NCBI RefSeq assembly: GCF_000710035.2
Contig: NZ_JMJJ01000009.1
Location: forward strand, 124,001 to 188,000
DNA length: 64,000 nt
Reading direction: 5' to 3'
DNA from: Pantoea ananatis LMG 2665
GTDB lineage: Bacteria; Pseudomonadota; Gammaproteobacteria; Enterobacterales; Enterobacteriaceae
A program made the position numbers and the translations under genes. This document shows positions 16,666 to 26,709 of this stretch, one piece after another (within the stretch, counting starts at the first letter, position 1; every line of letters starts with the position of its first letter). Below the pieces are notes generated by a model. The model was given only the letters and a program-made list of their open reading frames with translations. It searched no databases and had not been told where the DNA came from.

Positions 16666-18771
16666 ATGGGTAAAATCGGGTTTTACCTGCTGCTGCTGGT
16701 GCTTGCACCTGTTGCTGCGGTGATCATTATCACGCCAATGGATAGCCAAAAGCAGTATATTTTTGGCTTGATAAGCATCGGTATGGTGTTTTTATTGGGG
16801 GTCAGTAAAAGCCGTAAAATAACGGTCGTAATGGTTATTCTTTCCGCCCTGATGTCGTCCCGATATATATGGTGGCGAACAACGGAAACCCTGTATTTTA
16901 ATTCTGAAATCGAAGCGATACTTGGCATCGGCTTATATATTGCTGAGCTGTACGTCTGGCTGATTTTAATCCTGGGTTTCCTGCAAACCACATGGCCATT
17001 AAAACGTACTATTGAACCCTTGCCAGAAGACACCCACTTATGGCCAACGGTCGATGTCTATATCCCGACATATAATGAAAGCCTCGACGTGGTGCGCGAC
17101 ACGGTTCTGGCTGCCCAGTGCATCGACTATCCACGCGATAAAATTAAGGTTTACCTGCTTGATGATGGTAAACGCAGAGAATTTGCCGTTTTCGCTGCCG
17201 ATGTGGGAGTGGGCTATATCACTCGTGATGATAACAGCCATGCTAAAGCGGGTAATCTTAATCACGCGATGAAGATTACCAAAGGGGAGCTGATTTGCGT
17301 CTTTGACTGTGACCACGTCGCCACCCGGACTTTCCTGCAGGCAACGGTGGGGCCGTTTTTGAAAGATCCTAAGCTGGCACTGTTGCAGACGCCACACTAC
17401 TTTTACTCGCCGGATCCGTTTGAGCGTAACCTGAGTGCCGCTCGCAGTATTCCTAATGAGGGATCGCTGTTCTATGGCCCGGTTCAGCAGGGTAACGACA
17501 ACTGGAACGCGACCTTCTTCTGTGGTTCCTGTGCTGTAATTCGTCGTTCAGCTCTGGAAGAGATCGGCGGCTTCGCAGTAGAAACGGTTACCGAAGATGC
17601 GCACACCGCGCTGAAAATGCAGCGTCTGGGTTGGGGATCCGCGTTTCTGGCGATTCCGCTGGCTGCTGGCCTGGCGACCGAGCGCCTCGGGCTGCACGTT
17701 ATTCAACGTACACGCTGGGCCCGTGGTATGACGCAGATTTTTCGCGTGGATAACCCGCTGTTCGGCCGTGGCTTAAAATGGCAACAGCGGCTGTGCTACC
17801 TGAATGCCATGTTGCATTTCCAGTTTGGTCTGCCGCGAGTGGTCTTCCTGACCGCGCCGCTTGCCTATCTGCTGTTTAATCTGAATATCATCCATTCGTC
17901 GGCGTCGCTGATTTTCGCCTACGTTTTGCCGCATCTTGTCCTCTCCTTGTATGTTAACTCACGCATGAATGGCCGTTTCCGTTACACCTTCTGGGGTGAA
18001 ATCTATGAAACGGTCATGTGCTTTCATCTGGTCATCCCGACTATCCTCACGTTGCTTTCACCCAAACACGGAAAATTTAACGTGACGGATAAGGGCGGCG
18101 TACTGGATCAGGGATTCTTTGATTTCCATATCGTTCGTCCTCACGTCATCGTTGCATTTCTGCTCAGCATCGGCATTGTGGCGGGCATCGTGCGCGCCAC
18201 CATGCATGACTATTTTGGCGTGGATCCCTACGTGATTGCGCTCAACGTCGGGTGGGCAGTCTTTAGCTTAATCATTTTGATGGCAGCCATTGCCGTGGCA
18301 CGCGAAACCAAGCAGGTACGAAAAACGATTCGTATCGAGGTACAGATTCCGGCCATTATCCACTATGCCAGCGGCATCTCATCCCGCACGATGACCAGCG
18401 ATCTGTCGATGGGCGGCGCGAATCTGGATGCGCCAGATAATCGTCATGAGCACGATACGATTGAAGAGATCGATCTGATACTGAAATCAGGCACCATTAC
18501 TATTCCGGCGACCAAAATATCGGGCGATGAAGAAAGCATTCGTCTGAGCTTTGGTGCCATGCCGTTGGCACGTCGCCGCGAACTGGTGCGCGTGGTACTG
18601 GCGCGTGCCGATGCGTGGATCCAGCCTGAATATAAGCAGGACAATCCGTTAACCTCTCTGGGCACCATCATTCGAACGGTTTTTGAACTGTTCTGGCTGA
18701 CCTGGCGAGATCGTCGTGAGAAGCGTAAGAGCGGCCCAGACGTTGCGGCGAAAGAGGACAGCGCAGTATGA
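16666..18771 (+). CDS. bcsA: Cellulose synthase catalytic subunit BcsA
   Basis: 701 residues; lacks the long N-terminal extension of E. coli BcsA (872). The GT2 motifs are intact: DDGK at 166, DCD at 214-216, TED at 309-311 and QRTRW at 347-351. A C-terminal PilZ domain carries the c-di-GMP-binding R-x3-R (552-556) and D-x-S-x-x-G (579-584). The flanking membrane segments form the glucan channel. It polymerises UDP-glucose into beta-1,4-glucan when c-di-GMP is bound. ATGA overlap with bcsB. Confidence 0.97.
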   Translation: MGKIGFYLLLLVLAPVAAVIIITPMDSQKQYIFGLISIGMVFLLGVSKSRKITVVMVILSALMSSRYIWWRTTETLYFNSEIEAILGIGLYIAELYVWLILILGFLQTTWPLKRTIEPLPEDTHLWPTVDVYIPTYNESLDVVRDTVLAAQCIDYPRDKIKVYLLDDGKRREFAVFAADVGVGYITRDDNSHAKAGNLNHAMKITKGELICVFDCDHVATRTFLQATVGPFLKDPKLALLQTPHYFYSPDPFERNLSAARSIPNEGSLFYGPVQQGNDNWNATFFCGSCAVIRRSALEEIGGFAVETVTEDAHTALKMQRLGWGSAFLAIPLAAGLATERLGLHVIQRTRWARGMTQIFRVDNPLFGRGLKWQQRLCYLNAMLHFQFGLPRVVFLTAPLAYLLFNLNIIHSSASLIFAYVLPHLVLSLYVNSRMNGRFRYTFWGEIYETVMCFHLVIPTILTLLSPKHGKFNVTDKGGVLDQGFFDFHIVRPHVIVAFLLSIGIVAGIVRATMHDYFGVDPYVIALNVGWAVFSLIILMAAIAVARETKQVRKTIRIEVQIPAIIHYASGISSRTMTSDLSMGGANLDAPDNRHEHDTIEEIDLILKSGTITIPATKISGDEESIRLSFGAMPLARRRELVRVVLARADAWIQPEYKQDNPLTSLGTIIRTVFELFWLTWRDRREKRKSGPDVAAKEDSAV

Positions 18772-21599
18772 GGATCTTGATACAGTCGATGCTGGCCGGT
18801 TCTCTCTCGGCGGTGCTGTGGGTCATTCCGGCCTCGGCTGAAACGCCCCTTGCAGACAACAGTGTGATGCCAAACAGCAGTGCGGCACCAAATAACAGCG
18901 CGGCTCCGACCGACAGTGCGGTACCGCATAACAGTGCGGCTCCGACCGACAGTGCAGTACCGAATAACAGTGCGGCTCCGAGCGACAGTGCGGTACCAAA
19001 TAACAGTGCGGCGTCGGTACCGAATAACAGTGTGGCGCCAAATAACAGCGCGGCCCCGGGCAGCGACCCTGCACTTAGCAGCCAGATCACGCCTGCGGAC
19101 AGCAGTGCGGCGGATAACCGCTCGGCATCGAGTGTTGCGACTGGCGCGCCTGAGAACAGTACGGTATCTGCCAGCCCGACGGCGCCCGTTAAGGGTGCCG
19201 CCGTTGCCGATTCGGCCACACAGATCGGAGAAAAGGTTCCCGCAACGGCGGATGCACAGCCTGCCGGCAGCGCTTCGCCCGTCACTCAGGACAGCAGCGC
19301 GTTATCCAGCGTGCCACCGCCAGCCGGCCTCGGTAATGCGGAAACGGGTCTGGAGGCCGCCGCAGGCGAAACGCCCTACAGACCAGGCCAGGCCGCTTCC
19401 TCCGTCGACACAACCTCAATGGTCAGCAGCATGCTCAACCAGCCGGTGAGCAGCACGCTAAACGTGGCACAGATGGGACAACGTCAGGGCATTACGCTGA
19501 CTGGCGGACAACTGCAGTCAGGCATCATTTTTACCCTACCGGGCGACGAGGTGGTGACCAACGCGCGTCTCAACCTGTCCCTGCGCGTTTCCCAGGCGCT
19601 CGCCGCGCGCAATACCTCATTGCAGCTGATGTTAAACGGACAGCCGCTTGGCACGCTGCCGCTGGGGTCGGGTGACAGCGATGAAAGCGATTATCAGCTG
19701 GACATTCCGGCAGCGATGATTGTGTCCAGTAACAATTTGAGTTTCAAAATTAACGACGCGGACAAGCTGCTGTGTGAAAAAGACAGCGCAGAGCAGTACC
19801 AGGTCACTATTCTGCCTAAAACGATGCTGAGCCTTGAAGGCCAGCAGTTAAATATTGGCACCAGCCTGCGTAATTTCCCGCGTCCATTTATCGATCCTCA
19901 GCGTATGACTGCGGCTGACGTGACGTTTAGCTTTGCCGACAATGTCACGCCGGATACGGTGACTGCGGCGGTGCTGGTGGCCTCCTGGTTGGGTATTCAG
20001 AGTGATTATCGTGGCATCCATTTTCCTGTCGTGCGCGGTAATCTGCCGGAAAAAAACGGCATCCTGTTTGGTCATCCTGGTGACAGGATCGGTACGCTAA
20101 CCTTCCCAGCCAGTCGTGGTCCATCCCTGCAGATGGTCGATAATCCGGGTAATCCGGTTTATAAGCTCCTGCTGGTCAGTGGCGAAGATGAAAGTCAGCT
20201 GCGCCAGGCCGCTTATCGTCTGACCACCCAGCCACTGGCGACCGATAGCAACAGCATGCAGGTCAAACCGCAGTCCATTGTCCTGCGCAGTCCTTACGAT
20301 GCGCCGCACTGGATCAATACGACGCATCCCGTGCGACTGAGTGAACTGCTGCGTAAAGATCAAAGCCTGACGGCGACCGGCATCTGGCACGATGCTATGC
20401 GGGTGAATTTCCGCGCTGCACCCGACCTGTTCCTCTGGGATGGCGATACGGTCCCACTCTATTTGCACTACCGTTTCCCGTCGGAAAACTGGATTGACGA
20501 GAAAAACTCGCTGCTTAACGTCACGTTGAACGGCACGTTTTTGCGCAATCTGACGGTGAATAAAGTGGGCTTACTTGAAAGCGCCTGGCATCGCTTAGGG
20601 GGAGATGCGCGTCAGGAACATTACCAGATTAACCTTGATCCCTATTTGATTTATGGCGACAACCAGTTGGCGCTTTATTTTAACATCAAGCCTAAAGCCG
20701 ATGCGCCCTGCGGCGTTTTGCTGAACAACAATATCAAAAGTCGAATCGAAGACGATTCCTGGATTGATCTCAGCCACACGCGGCATTTCAGTATGCTGCC
20801 CAATCTCTCCTATTTTGTGGGTGCCTCTTTCCCGTTTTCCCGGCTGGCTGACTTTTCGCAAACCACGCTGCTGTTGCCTGAAAATCCAAGCGATGCGGAG
20901 ATCTCAACACTGTTAAACCTGTCTGCCAGGGCAGGAAATGCTACCGGCGTGGCGCTGGCACAAAATCAGGTTCTGTTTGGTCTGCCAGTCGGCGGCAATA
21001 ACCTGGCTCGCGTTCAGCAAAGTGACATACTGGCAGTGAGCACGACAGGCAACAGTGCGTTTAACCAGGCGATGCTGGCGAACTCCCCGTACGAGGCCAA
21101 CGGCAGTGCGTTAGGGGTTAAAGAGCCGTCTGCGCTCGAAAAATTACGTAGCTGGCTGGTGGGCGACTGGTATCGCCAGCCGCTGGATGCCGATCGCTAC
21201 TTCTCTTCGAATGAGTCCTGGCGTGGGTTTCTGAGCTACCGCTCAATGTGGAATCCGGATCGTCTGGTGGTCATGGCAGTGGCGACCAGCGACGATCAAC
21301 TGCTGCGCCTGCACGGTGATTTAGGCTCGGCCCGCATCAACGCGGCGGTACGCGGTGATACGGCGATTATCACCGATGAGAACGGTATCCGGAGTTTCCG
21401 GGTGGGGCCACAGTTCCCTAGCGGCGAGATGCCGTGGTACATGATGGTGGTGTGGTACGCGAATCAGCATTCGGTATTAATGGCGCTGGCTGCACTGCTG
21501 TTCTCCGCCATCGTGGGGAGTGCCGCGTGGGTGATGCTGAAACGACATGCGTCGCGGCGTCTACAGTCAAAACACAATCGCGATGCCGGTAAGAAGTAA
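18768..21599 (+). CDS. bcsB: Cellulose synthase periplasmic subunit BcsB, with a repeat-rich N-terminal extension
   Basis: 943 residues, roughly 160 longer than E. coli BcsB (779). Signal peptide at residues 1-24 (IPASA-ET). Residues about 32-100 are tandem repeats (NNSAAPTDSAVP-type), followed by more Ser/Ala/Pro-rich sequence to about residue 215. The usual BcsB region starts near ITLTGGQLQSGIIFTLPGDE, and one C-terminal membrane helix (about 905-928) anchors it next to BcsA. It guides the nascent glucan through the periplasm and is required for synthase activity. The extension is probably a flexible periplasmic linker. Confidence 0.95.
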   Translation: MRILIQSMLAGSLSAVLWVIPASAETPLADNSVMPNSSAAPNNSAAPTDSAVPHNSAAPTDSAVPNNSAAPSDSAVPNNSAASVPNNSVAPNNSAAPGSDPALSSQITPADSSAADNRSASSVATGAPENSTVSASPTAPVKGAAVADSATQIGEKVPATADAQPAGSASPVTQDSSALSSVPPPAGLGNAETGLEAAAGETPYRPGQAASSVDTTSMVSSMLNQPVSSTLNVAQMGQRQGITLTGGQLQSGIIFTLPGDEVVTNARLNLSLRVSQALAARNTSLQLMLNGQPLGTLPLGSGDSDESDYQLDIPAAMIVSSNNLSFKINDADKLLCEKDSAEQYQVTILPKTMLSLEGQQLNIGTSLRNFPRPFIDPQRMTAADVTFSFADNVTPDTVTAAVLVASWLGIQSDYRGIHFPVVRGNLPEKNGILFGHPGDRIGTLTFPASRGPSLQMVDNPGNPVYKLLLVSGEDESQLRQAAYRLTTQPLATDSNSMQVKPQSIVLRSPYDAPHWINTTHPVRLSELLRKDQSLTATGIWHDAMRVNFRAAPDLFLWDGDTVPLYLHYRFPSENWIDEKNSLLNVTLNGTFLRNLTVNKVGLLESAWHRLGGDARQEHYQINLDPYLIYGDNQLALYFNIKPKADAPCGVLLNNNIKSRIEDDSWIDLSHTRHFSMLPNLSYFVGASFPFSRLADFSQTTLLLPENPSDAEISTLLNLSARAGNATGVALAQNQVLFGLPVGGNNLARVQQSDILAVSTTGNSAFNQAMLANSPYEANGSALGVKEPSALEKLRSWLVGDWYRQPLDADRYFSSNESWRGFLSYRSMWNPDRLVVMAVATSDDQLLRLHGDLGSARINAAVRGDTAIITDENGIRSFRVGPQFPSGEMPWYMMVVWYANQHSVLMALAALLFSAIVGSAAWVMLKRHASRRLQSKHNRDAGKK
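18891..19058 (+). repeat. 36-bp in-frame tandem repeats in bcsB
   Basis: Three full 36-bp units (18891-18926, 18927-18962, 18963-18998) encode (N/H)NSAAP(T/S)DSAVP, followed by shortened units (NNSAASVP, NNSVAP, NNSAAPG). Copies differ by only a few bases, so the array is recent and may vary in length between strains without breaking the frame. Confidence 0.9.
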
Positions 21600-21610
21600 G
21601 GGTCATCATA

Positions 21611-24600
21611 ATGAATAAAAACCAAATCAGCGCCGGTATCTGTCGTGCGTTGTTACTGGGCGGGGCGCTCTCGCTGTCTTTGCCATTGCAGGCGGCGGAG
21701 AGCAGCAACCCGGCCTTGCAGGCGCTCTTTGATCAGGCGGCCTACTGGCATCAAAAGGCTCATGACGACCTGGCGAAAGCGTCACTGCAAAAAGTGCTCA
21801 TGGTTGAGCCGAACAATACTCAGGCGCTTTATCTGCTGGCGCTCTATTCGCAACAAAGCGGTGACAACGCAGGAGCGATGCAGTATCGCACGCGTCTCAG
21901 TCAGGTTTCACCTGACAATCCGCACCTTGCTGAACTGGATAATGCCCGTCAGTTGCAGACGATTCCCCAGGCGCAACTCTCGCTGGCCCGTCAGCAGGCC
22001 AGAAGCGGAAATATTGCGGCGGCCTTGCAGACCTGGCGCAATACCTTTAGCGGCAACGAACCGCCCGCCAGCGTGGCTGCCGAATATTATCTGACCATGG
22101 CCGGCGATCGCACGCTGCTGCCACAGGCGATTGAAGCGTTGCGCGAGTTTTCAGCCCAGCATCCTCAGGATACGGGGGCCAAACTGGCGTTGGGCAAGGC
22201 GCTGACTTATCAGGACTCGACCCGACGTGAAGGCATTGACTTGCTGAGTACGCTGGCAAGTGGCAATCAGGATGCCGATCGTTCTCTTCGTCAGGCGCTG
22301 TTGTGGCTGGGTCCACAGGCATCGGATGCCTCGCTTTACCAGACCTGGCAGCAGCGACATCCCCAGGATAATGCGGTAATGGACTATTACCGCAAGAACG
22401 TGGGCGGAGCCGAAAAAGGCGCGGGATTTAGCGCGCTTAACAGCGGCGACGTGAACACGGCAGAAAGCAATTTCGGCAAAGTGTTACAGGCTAACCCGCA
22501 GGATGCGGATGCGCTGGCCGGGATGGGATACGTCGCGCAGCGAGAAGGCCGTTATCAGGACGCAGCGGATTATCTGCAGCGCGCGGCGCAACTGGGTGGC
22601 GATCAAAGCGCCGATCGCCAGAAGCAGGCTGCTGATGCGCGTTTTTATGCGCAGTTAGCCAGCGCCCAGCAGGCCTTTAAAAATGGCGACAGCGCGCAGG
22701 CACTGGCGCTGAGCGAACCGCTGACGCATGCCGAAGGTGAGAAGGGCGTTGCGGCCGGCTTATTCCGTGCCGATATTTTGCGCCGCAGTAATCAGCCCGA
22801 TCAGGCAGAGCAGGCTTACCGCGCGATTCTGAAAACCGATCCCGATAACCGGAGCGCACGCGAAGGATTGTTCTACGTGCTGCGTCAGCAGAACCGCAGC
22901 GCTGAAGCCAATACGTTACTGGCCTCATTGCCGGAAAGCGTCAGGCAAAGTGTGGCGCCGCGAGGCAGCAGCGTTGATCCGATTCGCCAGCAGGCGAAAC
23001 GTCAGGTCGCGGCAGGCAATATCAATGCCGCGATTGCCACCCTGCAGCAAGGTATCCAGCGTTATCCGCAGGATGGCTGGTTACGCCTCGACCTCGCCCG
23101 CCTTTATCGCCAGCAAGGGAATACCCTGCTGGCGGCAGGCGTCATGCAGCCGGTGATGCGGAGTGGTGCCAGCACCACGGAACGCTATGCGGGCGCTATC
23201 AACGCCAGTGAAAGTGGAGCCTGGCAGCAGGCAAGTTCCCTGTTGGCGGGTATCCCTGCCCGCGAGCAAAACCGTGATATGCGGGAACTGGCGCAGCGTG
23301 TGAATTTCAATTTGCAAATGGCCACGGCCGACCAGTATCTGGCGCAAGGATCGAATGCCGCAGCGGCAAACACGCTGAAAGCGCTGGCGGTGAATCCGCC
23401 TGATAATCCTGTTGATGCCGGGAACCTGGCACAAAAGCTGGCCAAGGCCGGCGATATCAACAGTGCGGTGGCGGTGGTTCGCGGAAATATGCAGCGCGGT
23501 GTTCAGGGGAATGCCGGAGATTATGCCGCTCAGATAGCCGTACTGAATCAGGCCGGGCTGGACAATGAGGCACAACGTTTTCTTAGCCTGCCCGAACTGC
23601 AGACACGCAGTACACCAAAGCAGCTGGCAGAGATACGTGAAGGTTACCTGATTAACGACGTTGATCGGCTGCGACAGCAGAAGCAGTATGCAGCTGCCTA
23701 CGATAAGCTGATTGGTGCACTGCAGCGCGATCCGCAGAACCGTGATTTGATGTTCGCCATGGCCCGTCTGTATCAGGACGGCAAAATGAATAAAGACGCG
23801 GGCGTCGTCTACGACTATTTGATGACCCAGGATACGCCATCCCAGGATGCGCGCGTTGGCGCAATCAATGTCGCGCTGGCACAAAATAACGTGCAGCGTG
23901 CCAATGAACTGGCAAAAGGACTGACGTCGAGCCAGACGCCACAGCGTCAGTTGCTCCTGGCGCAGGTCGCCGAGGCCAATGGCGATCACATGCAGGCCAT
24001 GCGCTATCTACGCTCGGCGCGCGGTCAGATTATTGGTTTGCAAGGCGCACAGCCGGGTGCCACGCCGACCATTGGCGGACTGGCCCTGGCCGACAATCCC
24101 TTTATCAATCGCAGTACCTCGCCCGTGGGGCGCACGCCGTCCAGCTATGGCACCGTGCTGCCGTGGCAGGTTGCGCCGGTATCCGCAGAGGGCGCGCAGG
24201 AGGGCACCCTGGCCAGTGCCAACACGGTTTCCTCTCAGCAAGCTCAGACGCTGCACGATGTTGACGCCATGATGGAGAGGTTGCAGGAAAAGACCGGCAC
24301 CTGGGCGCAGGGCACCGTGCAGGTGCGCGGGCGTGACGGTGAGTCAGGGTTGAGTCAGTTAACGGAAGCCAAAGCACCGCTGACCTTCTCTACCGTGCCG
24401 TTTGGCGATGCGCGTTTCAACTTTACCATGACACCCGTTTCACTCACGGCGGGTAGCGGTGCAGGCGATGCCTGGCGTCGCTTTGGCACGAATGCGCTGG
24501 AGCAGGGCAAAGTGGTCGCGGCCGGTCTTGCCAAAGTCGACGATGTCCCGACTGCCACAACAGATTCGCAAAGCGCATCCGGTGTGGAGCTGAATCTTGC

Positions 24601-25417
24601 CCTTCAGGGCGACAGCTATAAAGTCGATCTGGGCAGCACGCCACTGGGCCAGGATCTCAATACGCTGGTGGGAGGGGTGCAATGGTCGCCGAAACTCACG
24701 GATTTCCTGACGCTGATTCTGACCGGTGAGCGCCGGGCTATTACCGACAGCCTGCTGTCTTATGTTGGCGCGGAAGACAAATCCAGCGGCAAACGTTGGG
24801 GGAACGTCACCAAAAACGGCGGCAATGCGCTTCTGAGTTATGACAACGGCGATGCCGGATTATTTGTCGGGGCAGGCGCTTACAGCTACGTGGGGAATAA
24901 CGTGGCCAGTAACAATAACCTGCAAGCCAATGCGGGTGTTTATGTCCGTCCTTTCTATGCTGACGATCGTGAACTAAAGGTCGGCATGAGCCTGTCCTGG
25001 ATGAATTTCTCGAAAAACCTCAGCTACTTTAGCTATGGTCAGGGCGGTTATTTCAGCCCTCAGGACTATGCGTCGATTTCTTTCCCAGTCGACTTCTCAC
25101 GCACGTTTGACGATCTTAAAGTTAACATTGGCGGCGCAGTGGGTTACCAGAGCTACAGTCAGGATAAAAGTGCTTATTTCCCGGGCGATGCGGGCCGTCA
25201 GGCGCAGCTGGAGCAGCTGGCTGCCAATGGCAATGTGAAAAGCGCCTTCTATGACGGCAACAGTAAAAACGGTGTAGGTTATAACCTGCATGCGGGCGCG
25301 GATTACAAAATTGATAAAGATGTCACGATTGGCGGACAGCTGGGTTATGACACCTTTGGTGACTATAACGAGAGCACGGCGCAGCTCTATTTCCGTTATT
25401 TATTCGGAGAGAAGTAA
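21611..25417 (+). CDS. bcsC: Cellulose export protein BcsC (TPR and outer-membrane beta-barrel)
   Basis: 1268 residues (E. coli BcsC 1157). Signal peptide ends near LPLQA-AES. Residues about 30-800 are tetratricopeptide repeats (for example AGMGYVAQREGRYQDAADYLQRA). Near residues 820-900 lies a Pro/Gly/Ser-rich linker, and the last 300 residues form the outer-membrane barrel ending in FRYLFGEK. It spans the periplasm and exports the glucan, and possibly binds peptidoglycan. Follows bcsB by 11 bp. Confidence 0.95.
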   Translation: MNKNQISAGICRALLLGGALSLSLPLQAAESSNPALQALFDQAAYWHQKAHDDLAKASLQKVLMVEPNNTQALYLLALYSQQSGDNAGAMQYRTRLSQVSPDNPHLAELDNARQLQTIPQAQLSLARQQARSGNIAAALQTWRNTFSGNEPPASVAAEYYLTMAGDRTLLPQAIEALREFSAQHPQDTGAKLALGKALTYQDSTRREGIDLLSTLASGNQDADRSLRQALLWLGPQASDASLYQTWQQRHPQDNAVMDYYRKNVGGAEKGAGFSALNSGDVNTAESNFGKVLQANPQDADALAGMGYVAQREGRYQDAADYLQRAAQLGGDQSADRQKQAADARFYAQLASAQQAFKNGDSAQALALSEPLTHAEGEKGVAAGLFRADILRRSNQPDQAEQAYRAILKTDPDNRSAREGLFYVLRQQNRSAEANTLLASLPESVRQSVAPRGSSVDPIRQQAKRQVAAGNINAAIATLQQGIQRYPQDGWLRLDLARLYRQQGNTLLAAGVMQPVMRSGASTTERYAGAINASESGAWQQASSLLAGIPAREQNRDMRELAQRVNFNLQMATADQYLAQGSNAAAANTLKALAVNPPDNPVDAGNLAQKLAKAGDINSAVAVVRGNMQRGVQGNAGDYAAQIAVLNQAGLDNEAQRFLSLPELQTRSTPKQLAEIREGYLINDVDRLRQQKQYAAAYDKLIGALQRDPQNRDLMFAMARLYQDGKMNKDAGVVYDYLMTQDTPSQDARVGAINVALAQNNVQRANELAKGLTSSQTPQRQLLLAQVAEANGDHMQAMRYLRSARGQIIGLQGAQPGATPTIGGLALADNPFINRSTSPVGRTPSSYGTVLPWQVAPVSAEGAQEGTLASANTVSSQQAQTLHDVDAMMERLQEKTGTWAQGTVQVRGRDGESGLSQLTEAKAPLTFSTVPFGDARFNFTMTPVSLTAGSGAGDAWRRFGTNALEQGKVVAAGLAKVDDVPTATTDSQSASGVELNLALQGDSYKVDLGSTPLGQDLNTLVGGVQWSPKLTDFLTLILTGERRAITDSLLSYVGAEDKSSGKRWGNVTKNGGNALLSYDNGDAGLFVGAGAYSYVGNNVASNNNLQANAGVYVRPFYADDRELKVGMSLSWMNFSKNLSYFSYGQGGYFSPQDYASISFPVDFSRTFDDLKVNIGGAVGYQSYSQDKSAYFPGDAGRQAQLEQLAANGNVKSAFYDGNSKNGVGYNLHAGADYKIDKDVTIGGQLGYDTFGDYNESTAQLYFRYLFGEK

Positions 25418-25863
25418 TGAGTGAAGCATTTAGCGGGATGACCCACCCGTATCAGCCTGGCTGGTTTGATCTGGTCAGCGTTATGGTCGAAGGAATGATC
25501 GCCAACGCAGGCCAGGAGCAGGCGGAGGCGTTTCTACACAGCATGGGCGAATCGCTGGCGACACGCTATCCTTTACCTGAATCGCGTACGGTGCAGGATT
25601 TCGAACGAGAAGTGAACCTGCAGCTGGCCCGGTTCAGTTGGGGATTTGTGCAGTTACAGCCGCAGGAAAACGCCCTGTTGATTAAGCATCATGCTCTGCC
25701 TGTCGGCGACAGCACACAGTCGGTCGCTCACTGGCAGGCGGCATTGAGCGCCATCCTGGCGGGGATGTTTTCCGGCTGGCTTCAGGGCCAGGGCGGCAGT
25801 AAAACCGTACCGGTTGTGCTGGAGCTGAACGATGGTCATACCATGCATTTTCGATATCAATAA
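25417..25863 (+). CDS. bcsD: Cellulose synthase subunit BcsD
   Basis: 148 residues. Matches the small BcsD family first known from Komagataeibacter (AxCeSD), with the YQPGWFDL start and the conserved FSWGFVQLQ-type and F-GWLQ segments. BcsD forms octameric rings in the periplasm or cytoplasm that organise glucan chains or line up synthase complexes. Its presence with bcsO fits a type I-like bcs locus. The ATG overlaps the bcsC stop. Confidence 0.88.
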   Translation: MSEAFSGMTHPYQPGWFDLVSVMVEGMIANAGQEQAEAFLHSMGESLATRYPLPESRTVQDFEREVNLQLARFSWGFVQLQPQENALLIKHHALPVGDSTQSVAHWQAALSAILAGMFSGWLQGQGGSKTVPVVLELNDGHTMHFRYQ

Positions 25864-25872
25864 GGTGCTCTG

Positions 25873-26709
25873 ATGAGAGTTAAGCCAGTGTGGTCCGGTA
25901 TTCTGGTCTTGTTTATGATGTTTTTTAGCACCCAGGCGATGGCAAGTGGTTGGGATACCTATAAAAGCCGCTTTCTTCAGTCAGACGGACGCATTATTGA
26001 TACGGCAAATAATAATGTCAGTCACACGGAAGGCCAGGGTTACGGCATGTTGCTGGCGGTTGCTTATAACGATCGCGCGACCTTCGATAAACTCTGGAAG
26101 TGGACGCGCACGAACCTGCGCAATCCGCAAAACGATCTGTTCTACTGGCGCTACATTCCTGATGCACAGGATCCTGTCGCGGATAAAAATAACGCGTCCG
26201 ATGGCGATGTGCTGATTGCATGGGCGTTGCAACGGGCAGCGCAAAAATGGAATGCAAGCGATTATCAGCAGGAATCGGACCGCATTCAGCGTGCGATAGT
26301 CAAACTCGATGTGACGAACTTCGGTGGCTACACCGTAATGATGCCGGGCGCGCAGGGATTCAATAAGAACAGCTATGTGGTTTTGAATCCCTCTTATTTC
26401 CTGTTTGTCGCCTGGCAGGAGTTCGGCCAGCGCAGCCATTTGCAGGTCTGGAACAAGCTGATTGACGGCGGGATGGCGCTGCTGGGCAAGATGCATTTTG
26501 GCAACAGCGATCTGCCGCTTGACTGGGTCGCGCTGAACGCCGATGGCTCCGTCGCGCCCGCGGTGGGTTATTCAAATCGCTTTAGTTACGATGCCATCCG
26601 CGTGCCGCTGAATATCTGGTGGTACGATCCGCAAAGCCTGGCGCTGGGGCCTTTCCAGCGACTATGGCAGGGCTATGGTTGTACAGCCTGGTGTGGGCAT
26701 GAACGTTGA
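25873..26709 (+). pseudogene. bcsZ: Cellulase BcsZ (GH8), 3'-truncated at a fusion with dctA
   Basis: Periplasmic endo-beta-1,4-glucanase of glycoside hydrolase family 8. Signal peptide [20 protein letters not shown].. ends near residue 24. Catalytic residues are kept: Glu53 (TEGQGYGM), Asp110 (ASDGD) and Asp240 (SYDAIRVP). Similarity stops at about residue 268 (PFQRLWQGY). From there the DNA is dctA read in another frame, adding ten unrelated residues before a stop. GH8 BcsZ proteins are normally 330-370 residues, so about 65-100 C-terminal residues of the (alpha/alpha)6 barrel are gone. Activity is doubtful although the active site remains. Confidence 0.85.

Noticed and set aside
18891-19058. 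CRISPR array
   Set aside because: Units are contiguous without unique spacers and code in frame within bcsB. No cas genes in the window.
18668-19285. 205-codon minus-strand frame with leucine/glycine repeats over the bcsB repeats
   Set aside because: It is the shadow of the in-frame bcsB tandem repeats, with no start context.
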